From Chitinophaga flava (GTDB lineage: Bacteria > Bacteroidota > Bacteroidia > Chitinophagales > Chitinophagaceae), in contig NZ_QFFJ01000002.1 in the NCBI RefSeq assembly GCF_003308995.1, positions 992,001 to 1,056,000 on the forward strand: a stretch of DNA of 64,000 nt. The letters are read 5' to 3'. The translations under genes and the position numbers were made by a program. Each line of letters begins with the position of its first letter. Within the stretch, counting starts at the first letter, position 1. Below, piece by piece: positions 15,507 through 23,243 of the stretch. Below the pieces are notes generated by a model. That model saw only the letters and a list, made by a program, of their open reading frames with translations, was not told the DNA's origin and searched no databases.

Positions 15507-17537
15507 ATGAAAACAATGACCATCGAAGAAAAGTGTATAGACACCATTCGTTGCCTGGCAATGGATGCGGTACAGAAAGCCAACTCAGGGCATCCGGGTA
15601 CGCCTATGGCGCTGGCACCGGCAGCTTTTGTACTATGGACAGAGCACCTGCGTTTTAATCCGCAGCATCCCGGATGGCTGAACCGCGACCGTTTTGTGTT
15701 GTCTAATGGCCACGCTTCGATGCTACAATATGCGGTATTACATCTCACCGGATATGATATATCCCTCGACGACCTGAAGCAATTCCGGCAATGGGGCAGT
15801 AATACTCCCGGACACCCGGAATACCGGCTGACACCAGGTATTGAAACCACCACAGGGCCGCTGGGACAGGGTATCATGACTGCCGTAGGTATGGCCATGG
15901 CAGAAGCACACCTGGCCGCGCTCTTTAACCGCGACGATGCAAAAATCATTGATCACTACACCTATGTTTTCTGTAGCGATGGAGACCTGATGGAAGGTGC
16001 TTCCCATGAAGCTGCCTCCATAGCCGGACACCAGGGATTAGGTAAGCTAATATGTTTGTATGATAACAACCATATCACGATAGAAGGGAACACATCCCTG
16101 ACTTATTCCGATGATGTGGCCAAACGGTTTGAGGCTTACCACTGGCATGTACAGGACCTGGGCGACAATGCCAACGACCTGAAGGCCATCTCGGCAGCCT
16201 TCGAAGCAGCCAGGGCAGTGACAGACAAACCCTCTATGATCCTGTTGCGTAGCCATATCGGTTATGGTTCTCCTCACAAACAGGACACACCGGAAGCACA
16301 TGGGTCTCCGCTGGGAGCGGATGAGATACGCCTTACCAAGGCTTTCTATGGATGGCCGGAGGATCAGGATTTTCTGGTGCCGGAAGATGTAAAAGCATAT
16401 ATGGGCAAGGCTGTTAATAAAGGAAAGGACACCGAACAGGCCTGGAATGCACTGCTACAGGAATACAAAACGAAATACCCCGACCTGTATCAGCAGCTGG
16501 AGCAGTTTATTACGCAGAAACTGCCTGCAGGCTGGGACCATGATGTACCGGTTTATAAACCCGAAGACGGCCCAAAAGCCACGAGGGAAATATCTTCTGC
16601 CTTTCTGAATGCAGTGGCCTCCAAAGTGCCCTGGTTGATAGGTGGCAGCGGAGACCTGGAGCCTTCTACCTTAACGCTGATCAAGTCTTCAGGGTATTTT
16701 GAAAAAGGGAATTATGCTAACCGGAATATTGCCTGGGGCATCCGTGAACATGTAATGTGTGCGGCCACCTCTGGTCTTCAGTTACATGGTGGTGTACGGG
16801 CATATGCTGCCACTTTTTTCATTTTTACAGACTATGCCCGTCCGGCCATCCGGCTGGCCTGTATTATGGAGCTGCCGGTGATTTATGTGATGACGCACGA
16901 CAGTATCGGGCTGGGAGAAGATGGAACTACTCACCAGCCGGTGGAGCACCTGGCCTCTTTGCGGGCGATGCCGCATATGTGCGTGATCCGTCCGGGCGAT
17001 GCCAATGAGGCTGCATGGGCCTGGCGTACAGCTATCACCCGTACAGGCGGCCCTACCATGCTGGTGCTTACCCGGCAGAAACTGCCGATAGCAGACAGAA
17101 GTCAGCTGGCGCCGGCCAGCGGATTACAGCAGGGCGCTTATATCCTGGCGAAAGAGAATGGTGACATGCCGGATATTATTTTGATCGCTACCGGCTCGGA
17201 AGTGTCACTGGTGCTGGAAGCCCGGGAACGGCTACAGCAGGAAGGTATCGATGCCAGGGTGGTGAGCATGCCCAGCTGGGAGCTGTTCAGGGAGCAGTCC
17301 GAAGATTACCGGCAACAGGTGTTGCCACCGGCGGTGAAAGCCAGGCTTGCAGTAGAGGCCGGGTCTCCTGAGGGCTGGGAACAATGGCTGGGAGAGAAGG
17401 GCACGATGATCGGTATTAGCCATTTTGGCTCCAGCGCACCGGCCAAAGAACTGTTTAAACATTATGGTTTTACGGTGGAAAATATACTGGACAAAGCCAC
17501 TAAACTGGTAAAACATGAGAAAGCTCATCGTATTTGA
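15507..17537 (+). CDS. tkt: Transketolase
   Basis: Start set at ATG 15507, giving 676 residues and the usual N-terminus (IDTIRCLAMDAVQKANSGHPG); the upstream in-frame extension reads as non-coding. Thiamine-diphosphate enzyme of the pentose phosphate pathway that moves two-carbon units between ketoses and aldoses. Visible motifs: H29 in SGHPG, GPLGQG (117-122), the ThDP motif from SDGD (157-160) to DNN (186-188), then the pyrimidine domain with GIREHVM and THDSIGLGEDGTTHQPVEHL and the C-terminal domain with ATGSEVSL. All three domains are complete. The last 23 bases overlap the start of the HAD phosphatase gene, so the two are co-expressed. Confidence 0.95.
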   Translation: MKTMTIEEKCIDTIRCLAMDAVQKANSGHPGTPMALAPAAFVLWTEHLRFNPQHPGWLNRDRFVLSNGHASMLQYAVLHLTGYDISLDDLKQFRQWGSNTPGHPEYRLTPGIETTTGPLGQGIMTAVGMAMAEAHLAALFNRDDAKIIDHYTYVFCSDGDLMEGASHEAASIAGHQGLGKLICLYDNNHITIEGNTSLTYSDDVAKRFEAYHWHVQDLGDNANDLKAISAAFEAARAVTDKPSMILLRSHIGYGSPHKQDTPEAHGSPLGADEIRLTKAFYGWPEDQDFLVPEDVKAYMGKAVNKGKDTEQAWNALLQEYKTKYPDLYQQLEQFITQKLPAGWDHDVPVYKPEDGPKATREISSAFLNAVASKVPWLIGGSGDLEPSTLTLIKSSGYFEKGNYANRNIAWGIREHVMCAATSGLQLHGGVRAYAATFFIFTDYARPAIRLACIMELPVIYVMTHDSIGLGEDGTTHQPVEHLASLRAMPHMCVIRPGDANEAAWAWRTAITRTGGPTMLVLTRQKLPIADRSQLAPASGLQQGAYILAKENGDMPDIILIATGSEVSLVLEARERLQQEGIDARVVSMPSWELFREQSEDYRQQVLPPAVKARLAVEAGSPEGWEQWLGEKGTMIGISHFGSSAPAKELFKHYGFTVENILDKATKLVKHEKAHRI

Positions 17538-18261
17538 CCTCGACGGCACCCTCGCGGTAAGTAAGTCGCCTATCGATACGGAAATGGGGGCCCTGTTGGG
17601 GGGCCTGATAGAGACCGTACGTGTGGCGATCATCTCCGGCGGAAAATGGGAACAATTCGAAAAACAGGTAATCCGTTTGTTGCCCCAGGGTATACCACTA
17701 TCCCGGCTTTTTATACTGCCTACCTGTGGTACACAGTTCTATCATTACAAACAGCAATGGGAACTGCTCTATGCAGAGAATTTTTCATCTTCAGAAAGGG
17801 AAAAAATTCTCCGCTCACTGAATACCGCCATTGCAGAGGCGGGGTTTACCATCACACAAACCTGGGGCGATCAGATAGAAGACCGCGGCAGTCAGATTAC
17901 CTGGTCTGCACTCGGACAGGAAGCTCCCGTAGATGCCAAAAAAAACTGGGATCCTGACTTTTCCAAACGTAAGAAAATCCAGGCCCTGCTTGATAAATTG
18001 ATTCCCGGATTTGCGGTGAACCTGGGCGGAATGACTTCCGTGGATATAACCAAAGATGGAATCGATAAAGGATATGGTATCCGTAAACTGAGGGATACGC
18101 TGGGCATAGCGATAGAAGAAATGTTGTTTGTGGGAGATGCCTTGTTTGAAGGAGGTAATGATTATCCTGCGAAAGAGGCCGGGGCACTGAGTATAGCAGT
18201 AAGAGATCCTGATGAAACCAAAAGGGTAATTGAAACAGCGCTGGCCTGTTTACATGCTTAA
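17515..18261 (+). CDS. HAD-IIB phosphatase, phosphomannomutase-like
   Basis: A 248-residue cytoplasmic HAD hydrolase with motif I DLDGT (D8, D10), motif II ISGGKW (40-45), a C2-type cap in the middle, K186-region KGYGIRKL and motif IV GDALFEGGNDYP (about 205-216). This is the HAD-IIB layout shared by sugar phosphatases and eukaryotic-type phosphomannomutases. Start at 17515 lies 23 bases inside the transketolase gene, in another frame, and is required to keep motif I. Coupling with transketolase suggests a sugar-phosphate substrate, but mannose-phosphate mutase activity is only one option. Confidence 0.85.
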   Translation: MRKLIVFDLDGTLAVSKSPIDTEMGALLGGLIETVRVAIISGGKWEQFEKQVIRLLPQGIPLSRLFILPTCGTQFYHYKQQWELLYAENFSSSEREKILRSLNTAIAEAGFTITQTWGDQIEDRGSQITWSALGQEAPVDAKKNWDPDFSKRKKIQALLDKLIPGFAVNLGGMTSVDITKDGIDKGYGIRKLRDTLGIAIEEMLFVGDALFEGGNDYPAKEAGALSIAVRDPDETKRVIETALACLHA

Positions 18262-18287
18262 CAAATCGCCGTTTGTAAAATTAGTAG

Positions 18288-18317
18288 TTTGCATTTAATG
18301 GTATAGTTGTAGCTTTA
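18288..18317 (+). promoter_or_regulatory. Possible promoter of the outer-membrane barrel gene
   Basis: TTTG at 18288-18291, an 18-base spacer, then TAGCTTTA (one mismatch to TAnnTTTG) at 18310-18317, 70 bases before the ATG. Confidence 0.35.
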
Positions 18318-18386
18318 CCGGATCAACCGGTATTAACCAAAATTTACTGGTGTCATTAAACTATTCTTTTTACAACACAAAACCTT

Positions 18387-19166
18387 ATGAAAAGCAAATT
18401 ACGTTTAGTCGTTGCCGTGGCGACGTTTTTTATGTGTCCGTTCGTGGTAAAGGCTCAGGTTGATCTCGGTATTAAAGCAGGTTTGAGTATCCCTAATTTA
18501 ACTTCCGGTAATTCTTCCAATCCTATTAACAGTGGTTACAGCTCCAGACTGGGCCTCGATGCAGGTGTTCATGCTGAATTTCATCTTACCAAACGTTTTT
18601 CTATCCAGCCTGAACTGAGATACTCTTCTCAGGGTGGTAAAAAAGACAAAGGCCAGGCATTTCCTCCTACACCGGAATTGGCAGCAGGATTTCAGGCTCA
18701 GGGCATACCGGTACCTCAGTATGTATACGCTGACTACAAAAGCGTAGCTAAATTCAACTACCTGATGATTCCTGTGCTGGCCAAATATCACTTTGGATTC
18801 AGCCCTAAATGGGATCTTTATGTAGCTGCCGGTCCGTTCGTAAGTTTCCTGCTGAATGGAAAACAGGAGATGAGCGGTACCAGCCCTATTTTCCTGGACC
18901 CTGCACACACACAGCCGGTGACTCCTCCACAGGATTTTAACAGAACCCAGGATATTAAAAATGACCTGAAAAAGGCCAACTGGGGTATCGACGGTCATAT
19001 CGGTCTGGCTTACCACCTCAACAGCAGAAGTGCGATCTTCGTTGAAGGTGGTGGTAACTACGGTTTCGTGAAAATCCAGAAAGACAAAACCAACGGTGAA
19101 AACAACACCGGCGCTGGTGTGGTAGTACTGGGTTACTCTTTCCGTATCTGCGATAAGAAAAAATAA
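18387..19166 (+). CDS. Outer-membrane beta-barrel protein (porin family, PorT-like)
   Basis: A 259-residue protein with a signal peptide (MKSKLRLVVAVATFFMCPFV...KAQ) and then alternating hydrophobic/polar strands typical of an eight-stranded barrel: VDLGIKAGLSIPNL, RLGLDAGVHAEFHLTKRFSI, KFNYLMIPVLAKYHFG, WDLYVAAGPFVSFLLNG, WGIDGHIGLAYHLN and a C-terminal GVVVLGYSFRI ending near aromatic/basic residues. This is the OMP_b-brl_2 type of Bacteroidota porin-like protein. The role is unknown; the small barrel is more likely structural or ligand-binding than a large pore. It is monocistronic, converging on a small membrane protein with four bases between stops. Confidence 0.85.
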   Translation: MKSKLRLVVAVATFFMCPFVVKAQVDLGIKAGLSIPNLTSGNSSNPINSGYSSRLGLDAGVHAEFHLTKRFSIQPELRYSSQGGKKDKGQAFPPTPELAAGFQAQGIPVPQYVYADYKSVAKFNYLMIPVLAKYHFGFSPKWDLYVAAGPFVSFLLNGKQEMSGTSPIFLDPAHTQPVTPPQDFNRTQDIKNDLKKANWGIDGHIGLAYHLNSRSAIFVEGGGNYGFVKIQKDKTNGENNTGAGVVVLGYSFRICDKKK

Positions 19167-19170
19167 CTGC

Positions 19171-19476
19171 TCACGCTAGCAGATTAAATGAAACGATTAT
19201 AATCGTTACACTAATGCATACCAGAGACAGGAGGAAGATGTAATCTGCAGCTTCCTCCAGTTTCTCACTCCTCCTTCGTTGTTTCGACCGCATCGACAGA
19301 AAAGACAGTATACAGCTTCCCATCAGCAATATCGCAGCAACCCCCGTAGAGTCATCGATAATCGTTACCTGGTTAAAATGTGCCACTTTAATAGATGTCA
19401 GCACAATCAGACAAAAGCCCAACAGATTGGTGGAAGTATTGAGAATATGTGGTGATTTGTTGCTCTCATTTGCCAT
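19171..19476 (-). CDS. Small three-helix membrane protein, unknown
   Basis: A 101-residue protein with membrane segments at about 15-30, 43-61 and 78-98, separated by a short acidic/neutral loop and a strongly basic loop (RSKQRRRSEKLEE) that should face the cytoplasm. I do not recognise the family. The length, hydrophobic pattern and positive-inside arrangement support a real gene. It stands alone between a convergent barrel gene and the divergent GH95 enzyme. Confidence 0.65.
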   Translation of the reverse strand: MANESNKSPHILNTSTNLLGFCLIVLTSIKVAHFNQVTIIDDSTGVAAILLMGSCILSFLSMRSKQRRRSEKLEEAADYIFLLSLVCISVTIIIVSFNLLA

Positions 19477-19576
19477 AAGCCATCGTTTCAGAAGGTCAAT
19501 TTAAATAATCAATCCTGCCGAAAAAAGTTAAAATACAATTACCCCGGATCAAAATTGAATTAACAAGCAGAATAAC

Positions 19577-19588
19577 TGCCTGCAGGCA
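19577..19588. promoter_or_regulatory. 12-bp perfect palindrome upstream of the GH95 gene
   Basis: TGCCTGCAGGCA is a perfect palindrome 54 bases before the GH95 start, near a TATCTTTC sequence (19611-19618) that could be its -7 box. A dimeric regulator could bind here, but one copy of a 12-mer palindrome is weak evidence. Confidence 0.25.
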
Positions 19589-19642
19589 TACGGATAGCCA
19601 ATAATAATATTATCTTTCGAGTCATGTAAAACAGTAGAGCAT

Positions 19643-22024
19643 ATGAAATATATGATTACCTGTCTGCTGACCGTGGTAGTAGCTACCAGTGGTTTTTCGC
19701 AGGAGCAGTCATTAAAATTATGGTATACTTCCCCTGCCAGCGCTACCGCCAAAGATGGAACTTCTCCCTGGAAAGATGATCCTGCCTGGTTACAGGCTTT
19801 GCCGATTGGTAATGGTAATATCGGCGCCATGGTTTTTGGTGATGTCAACCAGGAGCGGATACAGCTCAATGAAAAAACATTATGGAACGGCAGCCGCGAT
19901 GACAACGACAATCCGGAAGCTTCCCGCTACCTGCCGGAGATACGCAGCCTGTTGTTTCAGGGCCGGTTTAAGGAAGCTACCGCGCTGACCAATAAAACCC
20001 AGATCTGTAAAGGGGCCGGCTCTGGCACCGGTAATGGTTCTAATGTGCCATTCGGTACTTATCAGACGCTGGGCGACCTGCGCATCGATTTCGGTAAAAG
20101 CAGCCCCTACGAAGCTTATCAGCGCAGCCTGCAATTGGATGATGCTATTGTCAGGGTCAGCTATCAACAGGAAGGAGTACACTATACCCGTGAATATTTT
20201 ATCAGCGCGCCAGCCAATGTGATGGCCGTGAAATTTTCTGCCGATAAAAAGGGGGCACTTAGCTTCACCGCCACACTGGACAGACCAGAACGTTTTACCA
20301 CCAAAGCTGCCAATGGTGAGCTGGTCATGAGTGGTGCACTCAACAACGGCAAAGGTGGTGATGGCATGAAATATATCACCCGGCTACAGGCCCGCCACAA
20401 AGGCGGTCAGCTGAAATACAGCGGCAACCAGCTGATTGTAAAAGACGCGGACGAAGTGGTGTTATACCTTGCCGCTTCTACAGATTACCTGCCCAACTAT
20501 CCCGTATACAAAGGAAGAGATTATGCAGGGCTGACAGCCGCCGCATTAAAAGCGGCTACCGCCATGTCCTATACACAATTAAAGCAGGCGCATGTAAAAG
20601 ATTACCAGCGGCTGTTTAACCGGGTGTCTTTACAACTGGCTCCCATAGCAGACGATATCCCTACAGATGTCCGTTTGCAAAAAATGAAGGAAACTGGCAA
20701 CGATAACCACCTGACACAGCTGTACTTCCAGTATGGCCGTTACCTGCTGATATCTTCGGCCAGAAAAAACACGCTGCCGGCTAATCTGCAGGGTATATGG
20801 GCCAATAAGGTACTCACCCCGTGGAACGGCGACTATCACACCAATATCAATGTACAGATGAACTATTGGTTGGCTGAAAATACCAACCTGGGAGAACTGC
20901 ATCTGTCGTTGACCAATTTCATTCAGGGTATAGAGAAACCCGCCGCACATTCTGCCGCTGTACAGTTTGGCGGTTCGGGATGGTGTGTGAACCCTATCGT
21001 GAATGTATGGGGCTTTACATCACCAGGTGAAGATCCTTCCTGGGGGCTGACTACCGGTGCCAGTGGCTGGATCTGTGAGCATCTGTGGGAACATTATGCT
21101 TTTACGAAGGATACTGCATATCTGCATAAAGTATATCCGACGCTGAGAGAGGCCGCCCGTTTTTACCTGGGCTGGCTGGTAAAAGATCCGTCAACAGGTA
21201 AGTTGGTATCCGGACCAGCATCTTCTCCGGAAAATGCCTTCGAAGCACCTGATGGTAGCAATGGTACCATCAGTATGGGCCCTTCGCATGACCAGGAGGT
21301 GATACACGAATTGTTTACCAATGTGCTGCAGGCTGCGGGCATCTTACATCAGTCAGATCCCTTGCTGGACAAACTCCGCGAAGCCAAAGCCAATCTGCTG
21401 ATGCCGCAGATAGGCGCTGATGGCCGTATTATGGAATGGGCACAGCCTTATCCGGAGAAAGAACCCGGGCATCGCCATATGTCGCATTTATATGCGCTCT
21501 ATCCCGGTTATGCCTTTAACGAGGCCCAGGCCCCGCAATATGTACATGCTGCCCGTAAATCGCTCGAATACCGCCTGCAACACGGTGGCGGACATACCGG
21601 CTGGAGTGCGGCATGGTGCACCAATCTGTGGGCCCGGTTAAAAAATGGTCCTGAAGCCTTAAAAACCTTTAACGATATTCTCCTGCACAAATCAGCCGCG
21701 AATTTGTTTAACCTGCATCCGCCTTTCCAGATAGACGGTAACTTCGGCGCTACCGCCGGTATCGCTGAAATGCTGTTGCAGAGCCACGAAGGGATGGTGA
21801 CATTATTGCCCGCCCTGCCACCGGAATGGAAAGACGGCGCTGTAAAAGGACTCTGCGCCCGTGGAGCTTTTGAAGTAAGTATGTCCTGGAAAGATGGAAA
21901 GCTGTCTGCCGCTACGCTGCGGGCCCTCAAAGGTGGTGGTTGTCAGGTGCGTTATGGCGACCAGATTGTGGTGATGAACACCGAAGCGGGAAAAGAGTAT
22001 CCGCTGGACGCACTATTACGATGA
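19643..22024 (+). CDS. Secreted glycoside hydrolase family 95 (alpha-L-fucosidase/galactosidase)
   Basis: A 793-residue enzyme with a signal peptide (MKYMITCLLTVVVATSGFSQ). It follows the GH95 plan: an N-terminal beta domain beginning LWYTSPA..WLQALPIGNGNIGAMVFG and containing QLNEKTLWNG, then an (alpha/alpha)6 barrel. Active-site segments include NINVQMNYWLAE (about 402-413, the Asn pair that activates water), GPSHDQE (about 546, near the acid Glu), HRHMSHLYALYPG, HTGWSAAW and DGNFGATAG (about 697). GH95 enzymes are inverting exo-hydrolases releasing fucose or L-galactose from host or algal/plant glycans. No SusCD pair is adjacent, so it is an orphan enzyme here. A long hairpin follows the stop. 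Confidence 0.93.
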   Translation: MKYMITCLLTVVVATSGFSQEQSLKLWYTSPASATAKDGTSPWKDDPAWLQALPIGNGNIGAMVFGDVNQERIQLNEKTLWNGSRDDNDNPEASRYLPEIRSLLFQGRFKEATALTNKTQICKGAGSGTGNGSNVPFGTYQTLGDLRIDFGKSSPYEAYQRSLQLDDAIVRVSYQQEGVHYTREYFISAPANVMAVKFSADKKGALSFTATLDRPERFTTKAANGELVMSGALNNGKGGDGMKYITRLQARHKGGQLKYSGNQLIVKDADEVVLYLAASTDYLPNYPVYKGRDYAGLTAAALKAATAMSYTQLKQAHVKDYQRLFNRVSLQLAPIADDIPTDVRLQKMKETGNDNHLTQLYFQYGRYLLISSARKNTLPANLQGIWANKVLTPWNGDYHTNINVQMNYWLAENTNLGELHLSLTNFIQGIEKPAAHSAAVQFGGSGWCVNPIVNVWGFTSPGEDPSWGLTTGASGWICEHLWEHYAFTKDTAYLHKVYPTLREAARFYLGWLVKDPSTGKLVSGPASSPENAFEAPDGSNGTISMGPSHDQEVIHELFTNVLQAAGILHQSDPLLDKLREAKANLLMPQIGADGRIMEWAQPYPEKEPGHRHMSHLYALYPGYAFNEAQAPQYVHAARKSLEYRLQHGGGHTGWSAAWCTNLWARLKNGPEALKTFNDILLHKSAANLFNLHPPFQIDGNFGATAGIAEMLLQSHEGMVTLLPALPPEWKDGAVKGLCARGAFEVSMSWKDGKLSAATLRALKGGGCQVRYGDQIVVMNTEAGKEYPLDALLR

Positions 22025-22031
22025 TGTAGCT

Positions 22032-22098
22032 ATTGGGTTATTTAGACATTTAGTTATTAATCAAATGACTAAATGTCTAAATAACCAAATAACCCAAT
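22032..22098. terminator. Long hairpin with two alternative right arms between convergent genes
   Basis: Left arm GGTTATTTAGACATTTAGT (22036-22054) pairs perfectly over 19 bp with 22068-22086. In addition ATTGGGTTATTT (22032-22043) is the perfect complement of AAATAACCCAAT (22087-22098), so its outer part can pair with either downstream copy. It serves as a bidirectional terminator between GH95 and the efflux adaptor. Confidence 0.75.
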
Positions 22099-22099
22099 G

Positions 22100-23242
22100 T
22101 TATTCTTCTTCTCCTTTATTTTTCAGTTTGCCTAACAGTGAATAGGCGCCTTCCACTACAATTTTCTCATTCCGCAGATCTTTTCCACCAGGAAGCAGCT
22201 GTACCATTTTATTTTCTTTCAGGCCGGTGTTTACAGGCGTGAAGGTAAAGGTATGGCCATCCTGTGTGGTGAAGATATATTCCTTGCCCATATAGCGTAC
22301 GACGGCATTTTCGGGCACTGCCAGCGCTTGCTGGTTATCCATCTCGAAAGTAGCGTTGAGGAACATGCCCGGCAGCAGATCGTGGCCGGGTTTTTCGAAG
22401 TGGCAGTGGATCAGGCCACTGCGGTTGTCGTTGATGTTTTTGGTGACGAGGATTGTTTCTATTTCATATTCCTGATCCGGTTTTTCTACCAGTGTCACTT
22501 TACCTTTTACGCCCTTCCGGAAGGAGGTGATATCTTTTTCAAACACGGTAACGGCTGCATGGATATCTTCCGGGTTGACCAGCTCAAACAACACATCGGA
22601 GGGCATTACATAACGGCCGATGTTGACATTGACTTTGGTCACATAACCGTTGATGGGAGAGTAGATGGGTGCTGTGCGGGAGATGCTGCCAACAGTGAGT
22701 TTATCCGGATTGATGTTGATGATACGCAGTTTTTCCCCGACAGATTTAAGGGTCACCTGAGCGGTTTTGTATTCATTGAGTACCTGTTGATATTTCTTTT
22801 TGCTGATGGCATCTGCTTCGCTGAGGGTCCGTTGTCTTTCCATATCGGCGGAGAGATATTCCATGTTGGCTTTGGCTGTGAGGTAGTCTTGCTGAAGCTG
22901 TATGTAGCTCTGATCTTCCATGATACCCAGTACTTCCCCTTTTGATACCTGGCTGCCTGGCAGCAGGCGGGTGCTTTTGAGATAACCGCCTAAAGGAGAA
23001 CTGATGGAGATCAGGTTCTGCGGAGGTACGTCTACTACGCCGGTGGCTCTCAGGGTGGCGTGCATGTTGATGGTACGGGCAGTGTCGAGTACGATGGCTG
23101 CATTTTTCCGCTGCAGGCTGTCGAGTGTCACGATGTTTTCTGCTTCTCCTTTAGTGCTGGCGTTGGTGTTTTCTGTGGCCTGTTTGTTTTTGCAGGCAAA
23201 TAATAATCCTGTGAAGGCGAGGTATATGAATATCTTCCGCAT
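22100..23242 (-). CDS. RND efflux periplasmic adaptor lipoprotein (CusB/CzcB type)
   Basis: A 380-residue membrane fusion protein with a lipoprotein signal (lipobox LLFAC, Cys17). Domain order: beta-barrel/lipoyl half (LISISSPLGGYLKSTRLLPGSQVSKGEVL), an alpha-hairpin with heptads (about 110-170), second lipoyl half (APIYSPINGYVTKVNVNIGRYV), beta-barrel, and a membrane-proximal domain. It bridges the inner-membrane pump and the outer-membrane channel of a heavy-metal exporter. It is the last gene of the operon and follows the CusA-TolC fusion by one base. Metal-binding Met/His clusters as in E. coli CusB are not evident, so the exported ion is undetermined. Confidence 0.9.
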   Translation of the reverse strand: MRKIFIYLAFTGLLFACKNKQATENTNASTKGEAENIVTLDSLQRKNAAIVLDTARTINMHATLRATGVVDVPPQNLISISSPLGGYLKSTRLLPGSQVSKGEVLGIMEDQSYIQLQQDYLTAKANMEYLSADMERQRTLSEADAISKKKYQQVLNEYKTAQVTLKSVGEKLRIININPDKLTVGSISRTAPIYSPINGYVTKVNVNIGRYVMPSDVLFELVNPEDIHAAVTVFEKDITSFRKGVKGKVTLVEKPDQEYEIETILVTKNINDNRSGLIHCHFEKPGHDLLPGMFLNATFEMDNQQALAVPENAVVRYMGKEYIFTTQDGHTFTFTPVNTGLKENKMVQLLPGGKDLRNEKIVVEGAYSLLGKLKNKGEEE

Positions 23243-23243
23243 G

